Positions 1-11,619 are shown, counted from the stretch's first letter. The stretch: DNA of 64,000 nt from Macrolepiota albuminosa (GCA_027475525.1 JAMWFC010000049.1:4944947-5008946), one strand, 5' to 3'. Notes: generated from the sequence alone by a model not told the origin. Made by a program: numbers and translations.

Positions 1-391
1 GAAATCGTGAAACACTGCAATCGTTGACAATATTGCGTTTTCTTAAAAAGTGATACCGCTTGTAATCAGAATGACCAGCTGGCCGGAACAAGCACAACAT
101 CCACGTGACATATATATTGTTGACACCTACACGCTGCGGCCCCGGTTGCTGAGGTCAGGTCTATTCATTCTGAGTCTTACTGTACCAAACAGTCACAGAA
201 GTCAGAGTCTAAAGAGTGCTCCTTCTAAGTCTTGCTTATCCATACTCGTCCTACGAAATTGTACTTAAGCTACTAGGACCATTCTATTTCCGCCATTCAC
301 ATATTCAGGGGTTCTTTGTGGGCTCTGTGACATATCCTGCAATCCCATTGTGTTGTCCTCGTGCCCATCGAATCCATCGATAACATTTTTC

Positions 392-398
392 TATAAAA
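392..398 (+). promoter_or_regulatory. TATA box of the FunK1 kinase gene
   Basis: TATAAAA lies about 57 nt upstream of the ATG at 455, followed by a pyrimidine-rich leader. This is the usual spacing for a fungal core promoter. No other element is recognisable in 1-391. Confidence 0.5.
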
Positions 399-454
399 AG
401 GAAACGAGGTGACTGTTTCTCTTCACTTGCCTAACTGTTTGCTCACCTCTCGCT

Positions 455-3398
455 ATGTCCTCACTTCGTCCAACGCTTACTGATACCCCTGTCAAATCGG
501 CAACACCAGTCAGCTTAACACGGAACAAGAGCCCCATGGAAGATGTCAAACGAGACCTTGAAAGAGATATTAAAAACACTCTCTTCACTACCGACACCAA
601 CGAGTTCTTGAACAAGAGAATCCCTTTGATACCTACAATAGATGAGAGCCTCAGGAGATTGACGACTCTATGTATATATCATCAGTCTCGTTGGACAGGA
701 TTTCCGCAGATAGCCCCTTCAAGCGAGAAACCACTCTATACGCCTTTTGTCAGGATTTTGAATGCGATTGTTCATACTATGTCTTCGGAGCACATCCGGA
801 CCAACATCGTATACATCGATCCCCACAATCGAACTCCATTATCTCTTGAAGTAAATATGGCGGCAGGGCGTCCTGATGGCGTAGGAGCTCAACCTGACGC
901 TAATCTCGAAGAAATAGAGAGGAAAATGCATCTCGAGGTAGACAAAGTAAAATCTCAGGGGGAACGTGGTATTGCGAGGATCAATAGGGCTATTAAACAG
1001 TGCACGAAAGACACAGAAGAGTTTGTAAGTGTATTCGTAATCTACCGGTAGATACCTTATTGACTTCTGCCAGCTTGGATTGTATAAACTTTGGTGGATG
1101 TGCATCCATATCGTTTACGAGGTCAAAGTCATCAAATCAGAAGAGGAACTGTTCTCTGCTGTGAAGCAACTTTTGGGCTATATGCGTCAAGTCTTGACTG
1201 AACAGTTGGATCGGCGCTTTGTATTAGGCTTTGTTCTCTTATTCGACGAGCTCACGCTAGTATCGTGTGACCGATCTGGAGTCACAATGACAAGGACGCC
1301 AATCAACATCCACACAGTAAGGAATAATTTATCAAGTGGCCCCTTTTATTGACAGAGTGTAGGAACCGGAAAAATTGATTCGAATCATAACTGGTTTCTC
1401 GCATATGAATCCCGTACAGCTCGGCTGGGATACAGCAATGAAGATCTATCGCCCTCTTTCAGATGATGCCATGCCATCTTATAAGATTGCCAACAAGTTT
1501 GAGGGTATTCATGGACGAGGTCGTTATAACATCCATTGGGTCATCGATGTCGAAAGAGACGACAAGGTGGAAAGTTATGTTGCGGTGGGTATCATCTCTG
1601 CGATACGCTCGGCAGAGATCTGCGGCCGTGCTACTGTTGTTTACGAAGTCGTCAAATTCGACGAGAGAGAGGATCCCAAGGAGGTCAGAATAGGTTTTCA
1701 CGACTTTGATTGGATCGTTTATTGATGGTATTTTGCCAGACCTATGCGCTCAAGCGTTACTGGAGGCCCATTCGAGCAGACTCAAACGACCCAGACTTGT
1801 ACCCATCTGAGGGTCAAATCTACGACATCCTGGACGATGGACAGACTGATAATCTGAGGCATGCTATTGTATATCATGACGTCAAGATCAATGGCGAAGT
1901 TGACAGTACATTAAAGCTGATTCGCTGTGGTCAGGATGCTCAACCTTATGGACGTCGCGTCAAAAGGCGTCCAGATATAAGATCTGAGACTGATGCTGAT
2001 GCTGAACTTCGGGCAGAAAGGCGTGAGGTGTTGGAGGAATCTTTCAATGCTTATCCTGACCCTTCAAATCTCGTGCTTGTGGAACGTTATCATACGAATA
2101 TTCTTATGCCCATGGGTGAGGTGATCAAAGCGTTAAGCTGCCATTTGGAGGTTTTAATATGTTTCCAATGCTTTGTCAAAGGTGTGTGTCCATGCTACCG
2201 CTCGTGTTTGTTTATTCTGACTACTGTGATTACAGAACACAAGTATGGTCACACCAAGTTCATCCTCCACCGCGACATCAGCACTGGAAACCTCTTGATT
2301 TTTGAAGCCGATGATGGTAGCTTTTTTGGGCGTATCATGGATTATGATCATGCCAAGAAGGCAAGTGGTATGGGTAAAATAGAGCCCAAGATAGCTGGCC
2401 TGCCTCCCTTGGAACTCAACGCTCGACGAGACCTTCTCAAGTCTTCTATTCCATACGACGTGGGAAATCAAGTCGAAGATAACGTTCTTGACGTAGCCCT
2501 TAAATGGACTGGGTTCAAGGGTGTTGTTCAATATATCAGCGACGTTATCACGTTGTTTGGGTTGAGCAGCAGTGCTTCAAAGAGAGCTCTCTGCCTGGCT
2601 GATTTCCGATGGTCCAATACTGTAAACATTTCTTCACTTTATTGTTGCCCCATTTCGTCACACATCCACGCAGGACGCAGCTAAACCTCATGATTGGCCC
2701 GATTTTGGAAATCGTGAGCCTGGCCCGGGAGAACGCACTGTAAGTTCATATCTTTGCATGTAGAATGGGCATTTATTCCTTTTAAGGGCACTGTTCCATA
2801 TATGAGTGCCGAAGTGATTTCCCGACGGTCTCTCTTTCCCTTTCCTGGGTACATAATGGTTCCGCCCTTCATGCATCAGGCAATTCACGATGTTGAGTCG
2901 CTCCTCTGGGTACTAGTTCGCCTTTGCTTAACCAGAAAGGGTCCTGGGATCAACATGCGACGGGAAGAGCTGGACGAGCATTCTCCAAAGCATGATCGCG
3001 GACTTGAACAAGTCATTGTTAACCTGTTTGAGGGCAGCGTTGAAGAAATCAAAGATAACAAAGTTGAGCTGATCCTAGATCCAAACCTATTTGAACAGAA
3101 AGTTGTCGCACACTTTCATCCTTACTTCGAACGCTTCAAACCCTATGTGCGCCGATGGTGGGCTACCCTCTTTCTTGGTTACAAGTACCGTGGGGAAGAA
3201 TTCTACAACATTCACGATCACATCCTTTGTATTCTCGAGGAGGCCATTGCCGAGATCAGTAAGGATAAGACCGAAGACGAGGAAGCCAAACAAGCTGAGC
3301 TCGACCGCAGGAGAAAAGACAAGGAAAGGCGTCTGACTACTTTTAGGGACTTGGCTACTCGTAGGCTTCAGAACTCGATGACGCCTCCCGCAGCCTAG
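455..3398 (+). CDS. FunK1-type fungal protein kinase, seven exons
   Basis: Serine/threonine kinase-like protein of the fungus-specific FunK1 family, which is expanded in Agaricomycetes; its substrates are unknown. My exon model is 455-1024, 1074-1316, 1363-1683, 1740-2181, 2236-2621, 2674-2739 and 2787-3398, giving about 879 residues with no internal stop. All introns are 46-56 nt with GT-AG ends and keep frame. The N-terminal region includes the family-typical stretch QLDRRFVLGFVL in exon 2. The kinase core shows a VVYEVVK strand with the candidate ATP-site lysine, the catalytic loop LHRDISTGNLL, and DYDHA where DFG normally sits, as in this family. The activation-segment end RTGTVPYMSAEV is rebuilt exactly across the 2739/2787 splice. 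A long insert between DYDHA and this segment is common in the family. The charged tail is rich in Lys and Glu. The gene looks intact and is the only clear host gene on the left edge. The exon 6-7 boundaries are the strongest; the first exon is less certain. Confidence 0.85.
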
Positions 3399-4500
3399 CT
3401 CGCCTCTATCCTTGTCTTTACACCACCGCACCATGACGGATTGTCCTAGGATGATCAGGACTGCTGCTGTATCGCGCGGGAAGCACACGTCATTTTCTAT
3501 AACCATACACTAATCATCCTCGACATCACAGTCGGAAGGAACGATAGCTATGCTCTTGTACACTTGTAGTATTGACTTGTTATATTGAGACAGTGAATAC
3601 AAGCTGACAGATGAGCGCAATGAAGTCGTAGGCAGAATCTAGAATTGAGAATTAGCTCCCAAATCCAACGGTCCGAAAGCCCAGCTTGTGAGCGTCTGAT
3701 TTAATCAAGCATCCAACGTTGATGTACAGCGTGGATAAACTCGATTACAAAACGGTACAACGCTCGAAAATTTATACGATCAGGTAATGCATACGGTGAT
3801 CGATATGTGATGCACCGGTTAAATCGTTACATATAACTCAGTCCGTGTGCGATAGACTACATTCCGAGTAATGTACCTGTTGTATTTCAAATAACTAGGT
3901 AAATATGTATGAACTAGATTAGAATAACCGAGACCCACCTCAATCCGTATACGATAGACTGAGTATAATGTCCAGTTGTGCAGTACCCGCCACCACTCTT
4001 CTCGACGTGCCTGGAAAATGCACCCAACGACTAAATAAACACATTGAGGTGGCAGGAACAGGCCTCGATGGTGCGACGAAGATTCCAACTACTATGTCCG
4101 GTGACAAGACTGTGGCCGTTAAAGCTGTAGGAACCGCGACACTCAGGAAAACTTAGAGGACGAGGTTGGGTGAGGAAAAATGACAGTACCACACCGCTGT
4201 AAGATAGTTCTTTTGCCATCAGTATTGACCCACCCATCTATGCCTATGACGCGGGACGGGGCTGGAATAATCGTAACCAGTGCTGTTGACATAAATCGAC
4301 CAGACAAACTGTTTTGACGTCAGAAGACATCTACACACTGTCCAGACCACATAAATTGATCGGCTTTTAAAAGCTCTTTCACTGTTTCAGCAAGCTAGCT
4401 ACCTCGGCAGCCCAAGTACAGAACTTAAAATATACTCTTCCCGTGATCGCACATGCCTTACGCACGTTGCAGATGAGTCCGATCAAGGGTGAACGTATAT
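3399..4500. other. Intergenic region, no gene seen
   Basis: I see no gene with family resemblance here. Two diverged copies of a short direct repeat (around 3838-3878 and 3941-3980, sharing a CGATAGACT core) are the only structure noted. Reading frames are short and overlap on both strands. Confidence 0.5.
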
Positions 4501-4531
4501 AGGCGAGTCCTACATGGCAAGCTAATGATAC

Positions 4532-4553
4532 GTCTGCCTCCCTCGAGGCAGAC
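4532..4553. repeat. Perfect 9-bp inverted repeat (hairpin)
   Basis: GTCTGCCTC and GAGGCAGAC are separated by four bases. It sits about 650 bp upstream of the TATA box of the putative gypsy LTR and could lie inside that LTR, whose left end I could not define. Confidence 0.5.
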
Positions 4554-5099
4554 ATAAGGCCATAAAATCTCCAAAATACCCTAAAAATAATAATAAACGC
4601 TGAAACCTGTAAGCGTTAGAGTCGAAAACTGTAGACTCGGAGAGGCTCACCAAAGAAAACCAACCCCAGACTAAGTAAACCGACGAACTCCAGTCACGAG
4701 CAGTAAACGCACGGTGAAGGAAACAACGATCAAAGTTTGATAAAAACGGCAGCAGCCGAGGAATGGCAGTGCTCGGCAAAGGTGCAATCACGGCATGAAC
4801 TCCGAGATCGCGCCCCATCCGAACTGACATCATCCATCAGCACGCGCCTATCAACCCGCATCTCCGATCCGAAATCCGTTTACCTTTTGTCGTTCACGAC
4901 CTCTCACCACAAACCCCAGCCAACCGCGGCCACGGAACAATGACAACGCAAGCACAAGAGGGAGAGGAAGGACAGAGAAGGTAGTCAGGGGAGGACAAGA
5001 AAGAGGGTGGCGGGAAAAACCAAGGAAAAGGGTTTAGCCGGGAAAAGCAGGGAAAAACCATGCGCATCGAGCACCGGGAAGAACGAGTACCGGTAACTC

Positions 5100-5510
5100 G
5101 ATAAACCGGACGCCTAGCCCCTGTCAAACGCGACAACGCCTCATTACCACGCAACAGCGCGGTGGTCCGTGCACGAGAAGGAAAGATATAAAAGGAGTGG
5201 AATTTCGGGGAAGCCGGGCAAGCAACGCACTTGCCACGGCTCGGAGTCCCCACGGAGCGGACATCTTAGGCCAGACGCATAATAGTTGACTTCGGGTTTT
5301 TATTAGTATTAATACTATTTGATTCCCAATTTTAGTGTGAATTTTGATTTGCATTACAATTTTAAAATCAATAAAAATTATAACAACACCACTTTACAAA
5401 GTGTGCGCGCGCGTAACTGAGCCCCACGATCTTAGTGAAGTTAAATTAAAGTCTAGTCTTATTCCGTTAAAGACTACTTTACAATATAAGTAAATTTACA
5501 TTTCGCATCA
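5100..5510 (+). repeat. 3' part of a 5' LTR, gypsy element 'G0'
   Basis: The block has a TATA box (TATAAAAG at 5187-5194), then AT-rich sequence with AATAAAAA, and ends in CATCA immediately before a primer-binding-site sequence. That is the same layout as the 5' LTR end at 31950. The left border is not determined because no partner LTR is present in the window. The 5100 start is arbitrary. Confidence 0.55.
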
Positions 5511-5512
5511 TC

Positions 5513-5530
5513 TGGAGCCCACCGCGAGGG
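5513..5530 (+). promoter_or_regulatory. Primer-binding site of G0
   Basis: TGGAGCCCACCGCGAGGG starts two bases after the LTR's terminal CA. TGG is the complement of the CCA end of a tRNA. The same motif recurs at 5846 and, with one change, at 31954, always next to an LTR end or gag. I could not identify the primer tRNA. Confidence 0.65.
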
Positions 5531-5729
5531 AAGTTGATCTTCTATGGTCAGCTGACTAAGCAAAAACAAAAATGGACACACAAGGTTGACCAGGAGGTCA
5601 ACATTCTCAAAGTTGAGATGGGGTGATACATTGCCCCTCTGGTGCACCAGTATGATTGAACCTTGGATTGAGTAGCTCGGCGTTCCCAGGGAGTGAATTG
5701 CTTAGGCTACTTGATCTAAAAGTAAGTAA

Positions 5730-5807
5730 GACGCTTTAGCTCAGTGGTTAGAGCATCATAAGGGGTGCATACCCAAGAGGTCGTTGGTTTGATTCCAACA
5801 AGTGCTG
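5730..5807 (+). tRNA. tRNA-like sequence, probably a decayed tRNA or tRNA-derived element
   Basis: A perfect A box (TAGCTCAGTGG, 5737-5747) forms a D-arm GCTC/GAGC. A T-arm follows with stem GTTGG/CCAAC and B box GGTTTGATTCC, one C-to-T change from consensus. The candidate acceptor stem GACGCTT/AAGTGCT has a mismatch and wobbles. The stretch between GAGC and the T-stem is about 5 nt too long and I cannot fold a convincing anticodon arm, so no amino acid is assigned. It lies between the two primer-binding-site copies at the start of G0. It may be a true tRNA pseudogene, or part of an LTR or SINE-like sequence. Confidence 0.45.
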
Positions 5808-5845
5808 CTTGCTTTTATGGAAAACCTTGTGTCCTGTCTATTATC

Positions 5846-5863
5846 TGGAGCCCACCGCGAGGG
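5846..5863 (+). promoter_or_regulatory. Second primer-binding-site copy, just before gag
   Basis: TGGAGCCCACCGCGAGGG repeats the motif at 5513. The bases before it (TCTATTATC) do not match the LTR end at 5510. The nearby stretch CCCAGGGAGTGAATTGC (about 5688-5704) matches part of the LTR family seen at 58620-59544. Two related gypsy elements therefore appear joined here. Confidence 0.5.
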
Positions 5864-5964
5864 GGCTTTTGTTGCACAATCAAAACACTTTGTCGGATCT
5901 CCATTTGGAGTCCAACCACCCAAAAAGAAACATTAGTTTCGCACCGCCAGGTTCTTGGCCCGGC

Positions 5965-8174
5965 ATGCCTAAGGTTACTACACCAAGGGCAAAAACCATT
6001 ATTTCTCCCAGGAGAAGAGAAACTCGTGCATCCTCCAAGGGCACAGTTGCTAGTCTCCCGGATCCAGACGCTGTACTTCGTAAACGAAAACTTCGGACTG
6101 AGAAGTACACGCCTACACCACAAACACCTAAGTCTTCATTGCCTGAGCCAACTAAGTTGACCAGCATTATGGAGCAACCCATGCGCTATAAAATGCCATT
6201 GCCTGAAAGTAGAGATGCACCTAAGTTCAGAAGCAGTGAGCCTGCTGAGGTTCACAGGTTTCTGCAGAGAATGCAGTCTCTATTCAATCATGCAGGCATT
6301 GTGGAGGATGGAGAAAAGAAGAAGAGGTTATTAGAATATGTGGATGCAGAGACTGAGCAGGAATGGAGAGGGTTCGATAGTTTTGAGGATAGATATCCTT
6401 GGACCACCTTTATAAGGGAGGTTAAGGAATCATACCCTGAAGCTATGGATGAGGCAGGAAGCATGGCAAACCTGGATAGGATCTGTAAGGAGCATGCCAG
6501 GCTAAGCAGAGGGGATGCCCCTGAGCTGCACTCCTTAATCAGAAAATTCAGGGCTGAAGCCAAAAAGCTGGATAGTGTTGTAGGGAATGGGGTATTGGTG
6601 GATAAGTTTATGGGGTGTTTTACACCTACCCTGGCAGAGTTAGTGGAGGAGAGACTCATCCACAAACATGGCCATTACAGGGATCCTGCTCGTAATCGTC
6701 ACAAAGACAACAAGTATGACTTGTCTGAAGTGATTGCAGTAGTGACAGCCCTAGTAGATGGGACAACTGTCAGGAAGACTAGGGGAGAAACCACCAACAG
6801 GGAGGTGGGTGGAGTAGTAGTGAAAAATGAGGAGGCAGAAGAGAGGATGGCTCATCTGCAAGACTCTATGGTGGCTATTGGGAAGCAGGTTGGCAGCATC
6901 CAAAGTGCTATGCAGGCTCTGCAAAATAGCCAACTGGATATGAGGAATGCCTTCCTAACTACCAAGAGTCACCATGGAGGGCAAGCAGAGAGGCCTGCTC
7001 AGGCAATGACGCCAACACCTGGTGGAAGCACATACTGCTTCTACTGTTGGGGAACTGGTCATCGTATAGCTGAGTGTGAGCAGGTGAAATCAGATGTTCA
7101 AAAGGGATGGGTGATCCTAGTAGATGGGAGGACTAGAATGCCCAACAGAGCACCTCTACCCAGAGAGCCATCCAGTATATCACCACATGATAGGGTGATG
7201 AAGTTACATGACTCTCAAGTAGGGTTATACTTTGGCTGGGCTGAGGAAGCTCAAGACATCCCAACCTACTCTACTTACACCAATGCTGTGAGAGATACTA
7301 GGGATGACATGTTGGAGCGCATCCAGCATGGAGAAGCAGACAGGCTGGGAGAACTGGAAAAGGGCTTTCAAAGACTAACAGAAGTCATGTCAGTCTTAGT
7401 CAACACCAGGCATGCTCCTAGTCCTGGGGAAGGACAACAAGGAGGGTCCAAGGATTTTTGAGGAGCTCAATGAAGAAAATGGGGGAAGCTCCACCAGGAA
7501 TACCCACATTGACAGAGAGACAGCCACAAAATTCCTGGAAAGAAAAGCTAACTTTGAGGATTCCACCCAAAGTGGCACCCAAGTTGGACTTACCTTTTGA
7601 AAAGGTGCCAGCTTTGAATGAGAGGCAGGAGGTACCAGTGCAGGACACTGGTAGGAGTTCCATTCAGGGAACTAGGAAAGAGTTGGAGAAGATGGTTGAG
7701 AAGCTGTGGGAGGTACCAGTACCACTAACCACCAGAGAACTTCTGGATGTGGCACCTGGTTTGAGGGAGGTCATGGTACAAAAGTTGGTACCAAAGCCTC
7801 CCAGGCCTAAGGAACCCAACATTCCTAGGACAGCTACTCAACATCTGACAGCAGTGGAGAAAGAGCCTGACAAGGTAGATGTTAATGATCTACCTATGGC
7901 CACCTACTTCATTGCAGATGGAACACAATCTGGCTTGCCTACTGGTGCAGTAGTGCACCAGGATTGTGTTGCCACTTACTTGGAAAATATCCCAACAGGA
8001 GAAAAGCCAGTAGTGGTGTATGTAGCTAGGGAATTGCAAGTTCTGAGATCTCTCAACCCAGTTGTCAATCAAAAGGGGAGAGCAGAGGCAATTCTAGATA
8101 GTGGGTCTCAAATAGTCTGCATGGCTTTAAGAGAGGCTCTCAATCTAGGATTGACTTGGGATCCCCCAAAGTAC
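5965..8174 (+). pseudogene. Gypsy G0 gag-protease, truncated
   Basis: The first frame is open from 5809 to 7461. Because a primer-binding site lies at 5846, the ATG at 5965 is the more likely start. The protein is a gypsy-type Gag: a helical capsid region around 6190-6730 and a zinc knuckle CFYCWGTGHRIAEC near 7038-7080. A second frame, 7458-8213, is in the -1 register and ends with an aspartic-protease active site (AILDSGSQI, about 8089-8115), very like AIVDSGSQI in G1. Just after LGLTWDPPK (about 8168) the sequence switches to copia integrase. No gypsy RT follows. The change of frame at GATTTTTGA (7453-7461) could be an indel or a -1 frameshift site. Confidence 0.75.
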
Positions 8175-9419
8175 AGTGGGAAAGACATAGAGCAGCACAG
8201 AAACTGGAGATAATGTGGGTGGATCTGATGGGACTAGTCAATGTACAGTTGAAGTCTGAAAACTCAACATAGTTGACAATTTCACCAATATGCTGTGGTC
8301 TATTCCATTAAAGAATAAAGCTGATGCTTTTACTGCACTGAAGGCTTGGCAGATTGCCTGGGAAAATGAAAGTGGACAAACATTGGAGAAGTATTGGACT
8401 GGGTTTGATGGTGAACTGAGCAGTGATGAGATGGCAAGATGGCTAGCCAAGAGAGGCACTCAGACTGAACGCAGCACACCATACATGTTGGCACAGATTG
8501 GCAGGGTAGAGCATATGCATTGCACATTGATGTGGAAGGCAAGAGCAATGAGACTTGATGCCAAATGTCCATTGTATCTGTGGGATGAGTTTTACCTCAC
8601 AGCTGCTCACTTACATGCCAAAACACCCACTAAATCTCTGAATGGCAAGATACTGTACAAGCTCTGGTTCAATCAAAGTCCCAACTACTCCTACATGTGT
8701 GAGATTGGATGCTGTGCCTTTGTTCTCATACAGAATCACAACCCAAAGGTCAAACCACAATCCTTTGAGTGCGTGCTAATCAGTTATGGCCACAATTCCA
8801 AAATGTACCAGTGCTGGGACAGGGAGCAAAAACGGGTTTACCAATCCTACCATGTCAGATTCATTGAACAACATGAACAGAAAACCAGCCCTCACCACCA
8901 GCCAGAGACAGCACCGTCAACACTGCCTCCCATCCTATTCCTGCAGGAGCTAGAAGACTCAGCAACATCCGAACCACAGCAGACAGATGATGACCTTGCA
9001 GAATTCAAACTAGACCCTCCTGTGCCTGACACTATGCAGCCTGAGCCAGCTCCTGCTCAAAACACTGACCCTGATGATCAGCACAGATCCAAAAATCGAC
9101 CAAGAAAGCATGTACCGATGATAATCAACCACAAATGCAACTAGAGAAAGCAATGGAGGAGGTTAGGGAAAGTGAGCAAAGAGTAAAGGAGAAGAAAACA
9201 GCTGCCAAGCCAGGAACCAAGAATGAACATCAAGCACCCATACCCACACACCTGCAAGCAAATGAACAAGCACCCACACCCACAGAAATCAAGATTGATC
9301 ATGATAGGATACTGGCAGCCATCTCCCAGTTTGGTGATGTCAACCCACTCCCTTCAAGCACAAGTGGTGAACCCAGGACATGGAGTGAGGCCAAGAATAG
9401 CCCAGATGCAAAGCAATAG
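8172..9419 (+). pseudogene. Copia-1 integrase and linker, 5' truncated
   Basis: Copia integrase that begins abruptly inside the core domain. From about 8177 it aligns with the intact copia-2 protein (LEIMWVDLMG against LEIIWADVMG). The longest frame, 8290-9144, covers the region with TGFDGEL and QIGRVEHMH, where the second Asp and the Glu of DDE should be. It then runs to the family's conserved YLWDEFYLTAAHLHAKTPTKSLNG block. Stops and frame changes break it near 8255-8285 and 9144. A linker frame, 9135-9419, aligns with the copia-2 linker before RT (DHDRILAAISQF). No gag, protease, zinc-binding domain or 5' LTR is present. Its 5' side is the G0 gag-protease. Confidence 0.75.
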
Positions 9420-9763
9420 GAAGAAGGATACTGGGAAGAGATCAAGTCACTAAAGGAAATGGGTGTGTACAGATTGATCCCGCAATCCCAAGTACCAAAG
9501 GGGCAGAAGGTGAAACAAAACAAGCATGGCAATATGGTGAGATATAAAGTCAGATTGGTCTTCAAAGGCTATGAGCAAGTGTATGGAAAAGATTACAGCA
9601 AAACCACGTCCCTGACAGCACATATGGAGTCATGGCAGATACTCCTACACATTGTGGTGGCAAGAGGATGGGATGCAAATCAAATCAATGTGAAGACAGC
9701 CTTCTTATATGGCAATCAATGACAAAACACAATACATGGAGCAGCCTAAAGGATTTGAGGAAC

Positions 9764-10040
9764 TGTCATGACCTGACTAACATGTGTACCTGCACATGAC
9801 CCCTTATTCTTATTTTACTTTTATTTTTTACCTCCTTATTTTATTCTTATCTTATATCCCCTCATCCAACATGTTGTCACAATGTATTTCTGACGTACTA
9901 AGCCTCCTAGTTTTATCTTATGATACTATAGTTCAGGTATCTGATATTCAGCTTGTAGTATAAAAGAGATATGTATTAGATAGAAGAACTTAACTTTGTT
10001 CTGGTTGGTTTAACTTATTTAATTAAGTCCAATCCTGACA
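9764..10040 (+). mobile_element. Solo LTR in copia-1 RT (target duplication GGAAC)
   Basis: A 277-bp sequence starting TGTCA and ending TGACA, with TATAAAAG near 9961. It is flanked by perfect 5-bp duplications GGAAC at 9759-9763 and 10041-10045. Removing it rejoins the RT region after YMEQPKGFEE. No coding capacity. The orientation is inferred from the TATA box. Confidence 0.9.
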
Positions 10041-11147
10041 GGAACCAGGTAAAGAGGACTGGGTTTGTGAGTTATGCAAAGGTCTGTACAGGATGAAGCA
10101 GGCAGGACACATATGGAATCAGACACTGAACGAGCAAATGCTGGTGTGGGGGTTCACAAGGTTAGCATGCAAGTCCTGTATATATTATCACCAAAAACCC
10201 ACAGGAATGGTGATTTTGGCTGTGCATGTCAACAATTTTCTGGCCATCACAAGCTCAAAGGATGAGAATGAAAGGTTCAAGGCCCAAATGAGGGAGACCT
10301 GGACCATATCGGACTTGAGGATGCCTCGCCACTTGGTTGGGGTATCAGTTGAATGGGACAAAGAGAATCATACAGTGGCACTGTTCCAAACCACCTTCAT
10401 CAATCACGTCATACAGCAGTTCAGACAGGACAAAGCCTACCCCCTATCCCTACCCATGGAACCAGTTGCAAAGTTACAATGCCTGGACTGAGAGGCTCAG
10501 ACCAAAGAAGAGAAGAAAGACATTGAATGCCTATTGAATGCCTACCATATCAGTCACTTGTCAGGTGCCTCCTCTACATCACAATTGCAACCAGGCCCAA
10601 CATAGCTTATGCTGTGCAACAACTGTCACAATTCCTTGACAACTACGACAGGACCCATTGGAACACAGCAATCAGGCTACTCAGATACCTCAAGGGCATG
10701 AGGAACTTAAAACTATGGATATGGGGACCATCAGTAGTTCTGCAAGAATTCATGGACACAGATTGGGCAAGCTGCTTGGACACGTGGAGGAGCACAAACA
10801 GATACACATGGTTGTTGGGCAGTGGGGCAATATCCTGGTCAGTCCAAAAGCAGAGGACTGTGGCCACCTTGTCGTGCAAAGCGGAATACATGGTGGCATA
10901 TGAATCTACTCAGGAGTGCATATGGCTTTGAGCTCTAACAAAAGAAATCGGCTACGACTTCACAGCAAAACCAACCACCTTATTCTGTGACAACAAGGCA
11001 GCCATTACACTATCCGAAGACCCCACCGCACATGCCAGAGTAAAGCATTTCGACATAAAGTACCACTTTATCCATGAGCGAGCCCAGATGGGCAACATCC
11101 CATCAAGTACATCAACACCAGAGACAATATCGCAGATATGTTCACAA

Positions 11148-11505
11148 TGTTAGTGCCCATGCACCCACAATGACGACACACCTTTCGACCTCGATCAAAT
11201 TGCCCCTCCGATCATATCACACACATACTTCCACTTCCACAATATCACACACACATAATATCATACCAGGGACAAAGCTCTCTTTGTCCCTGCACGTACT
11301 TATATTGACGCACCTTCGTCTCACACCCTCAGTCAATTACGCATTGAACTGAGGGTGAGTTTTACTTTACAATTCACCCTTTTCCTTACGCAATTACTCA
11401 TGACGTACCGAGAGTATACCCTGTATCAGGTACGACATGAATACTTAGTCAATTACGCATTGAACTGAGGTATACTCTGTATCAGGTGTGATCCAGACTC
11501 TAACA
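11148..11505 (+). mobile_element. Solo LTR near the end of copia-1 pol (target duplication CACAA)
   Basis: A 358-bp sequence with ends TGTTAG and CTAACA and perfect 5-bp duplications CACAA at 11143-11147 and 11506-11510. Removing it rejoins ADMFT to KPLHKPLFLRLR, matching the end of copia-2. It contains inverted stretches such as CCCTCAGT...ACTGAGGG, seen in other copia LTRs in this window, so it probably belongs to a related copia family. Confidence 0.9.
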
Positions 11506-11607
11506 CACAAAACCCCTACATAAACCTTTGTTCCTTCGACTACGGCACATGCTAAGAGTATCCTGATCATCACGTCCATACGCGAGGAGGAGTAATGGGC
11601 GCCGTGT

Positions 11608-11619
11608 CCGCGGTAAGGA
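11608..11619 (+). promoter_or_regulatory. Polypurine tract of copia-1
   Basis: GGTAAGGAGGAG directly precedes the TG of the 3' LTR. Copia-2 has GCAAGGAGGAG at the same place. Confidence 0.7.

Larger units (their letters stand above)
9459..11562 (+). pseudogene. Copia-1 reverse transcriptase/RNase H, broken and twice interrupted
   Basis: RT and RNase H of a Ty1/copia element. Pieces are 9459-9763, 10041-10491, 10527-10931 and on to 11147; the last 17 codons resume at 11511-11562 after a solo LTR. The catalytic motif reads HVNNFLAI where copia-2 has HVDDFLCI, so both catalytic aspartates are asparagine (G-to-A changes). A short in-frame loss near 9512 removes residues present in copia-2, and a stop follows AFLYGNQ. 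Solo LTRs sit at 9764-10040 and 11148-11505. Removing the second restores the family C-terminus KPLFLRLRHMLRVS. It cannot encode an active enzyme. Confidence 0.85.

Noticed and set aside
391..1105. Minus-strand frames opposite the FunK1 first exon
   Set aside because: They overlap conserved kinase-gene sequence and show no motif; shadows of the real frame.
5809..5964. ATG at 5809 as the start of G0 gag
   Set aside because: It would place a primer-binding site (5846) inside the protein; a downstream ATG (5965) is more plausible.
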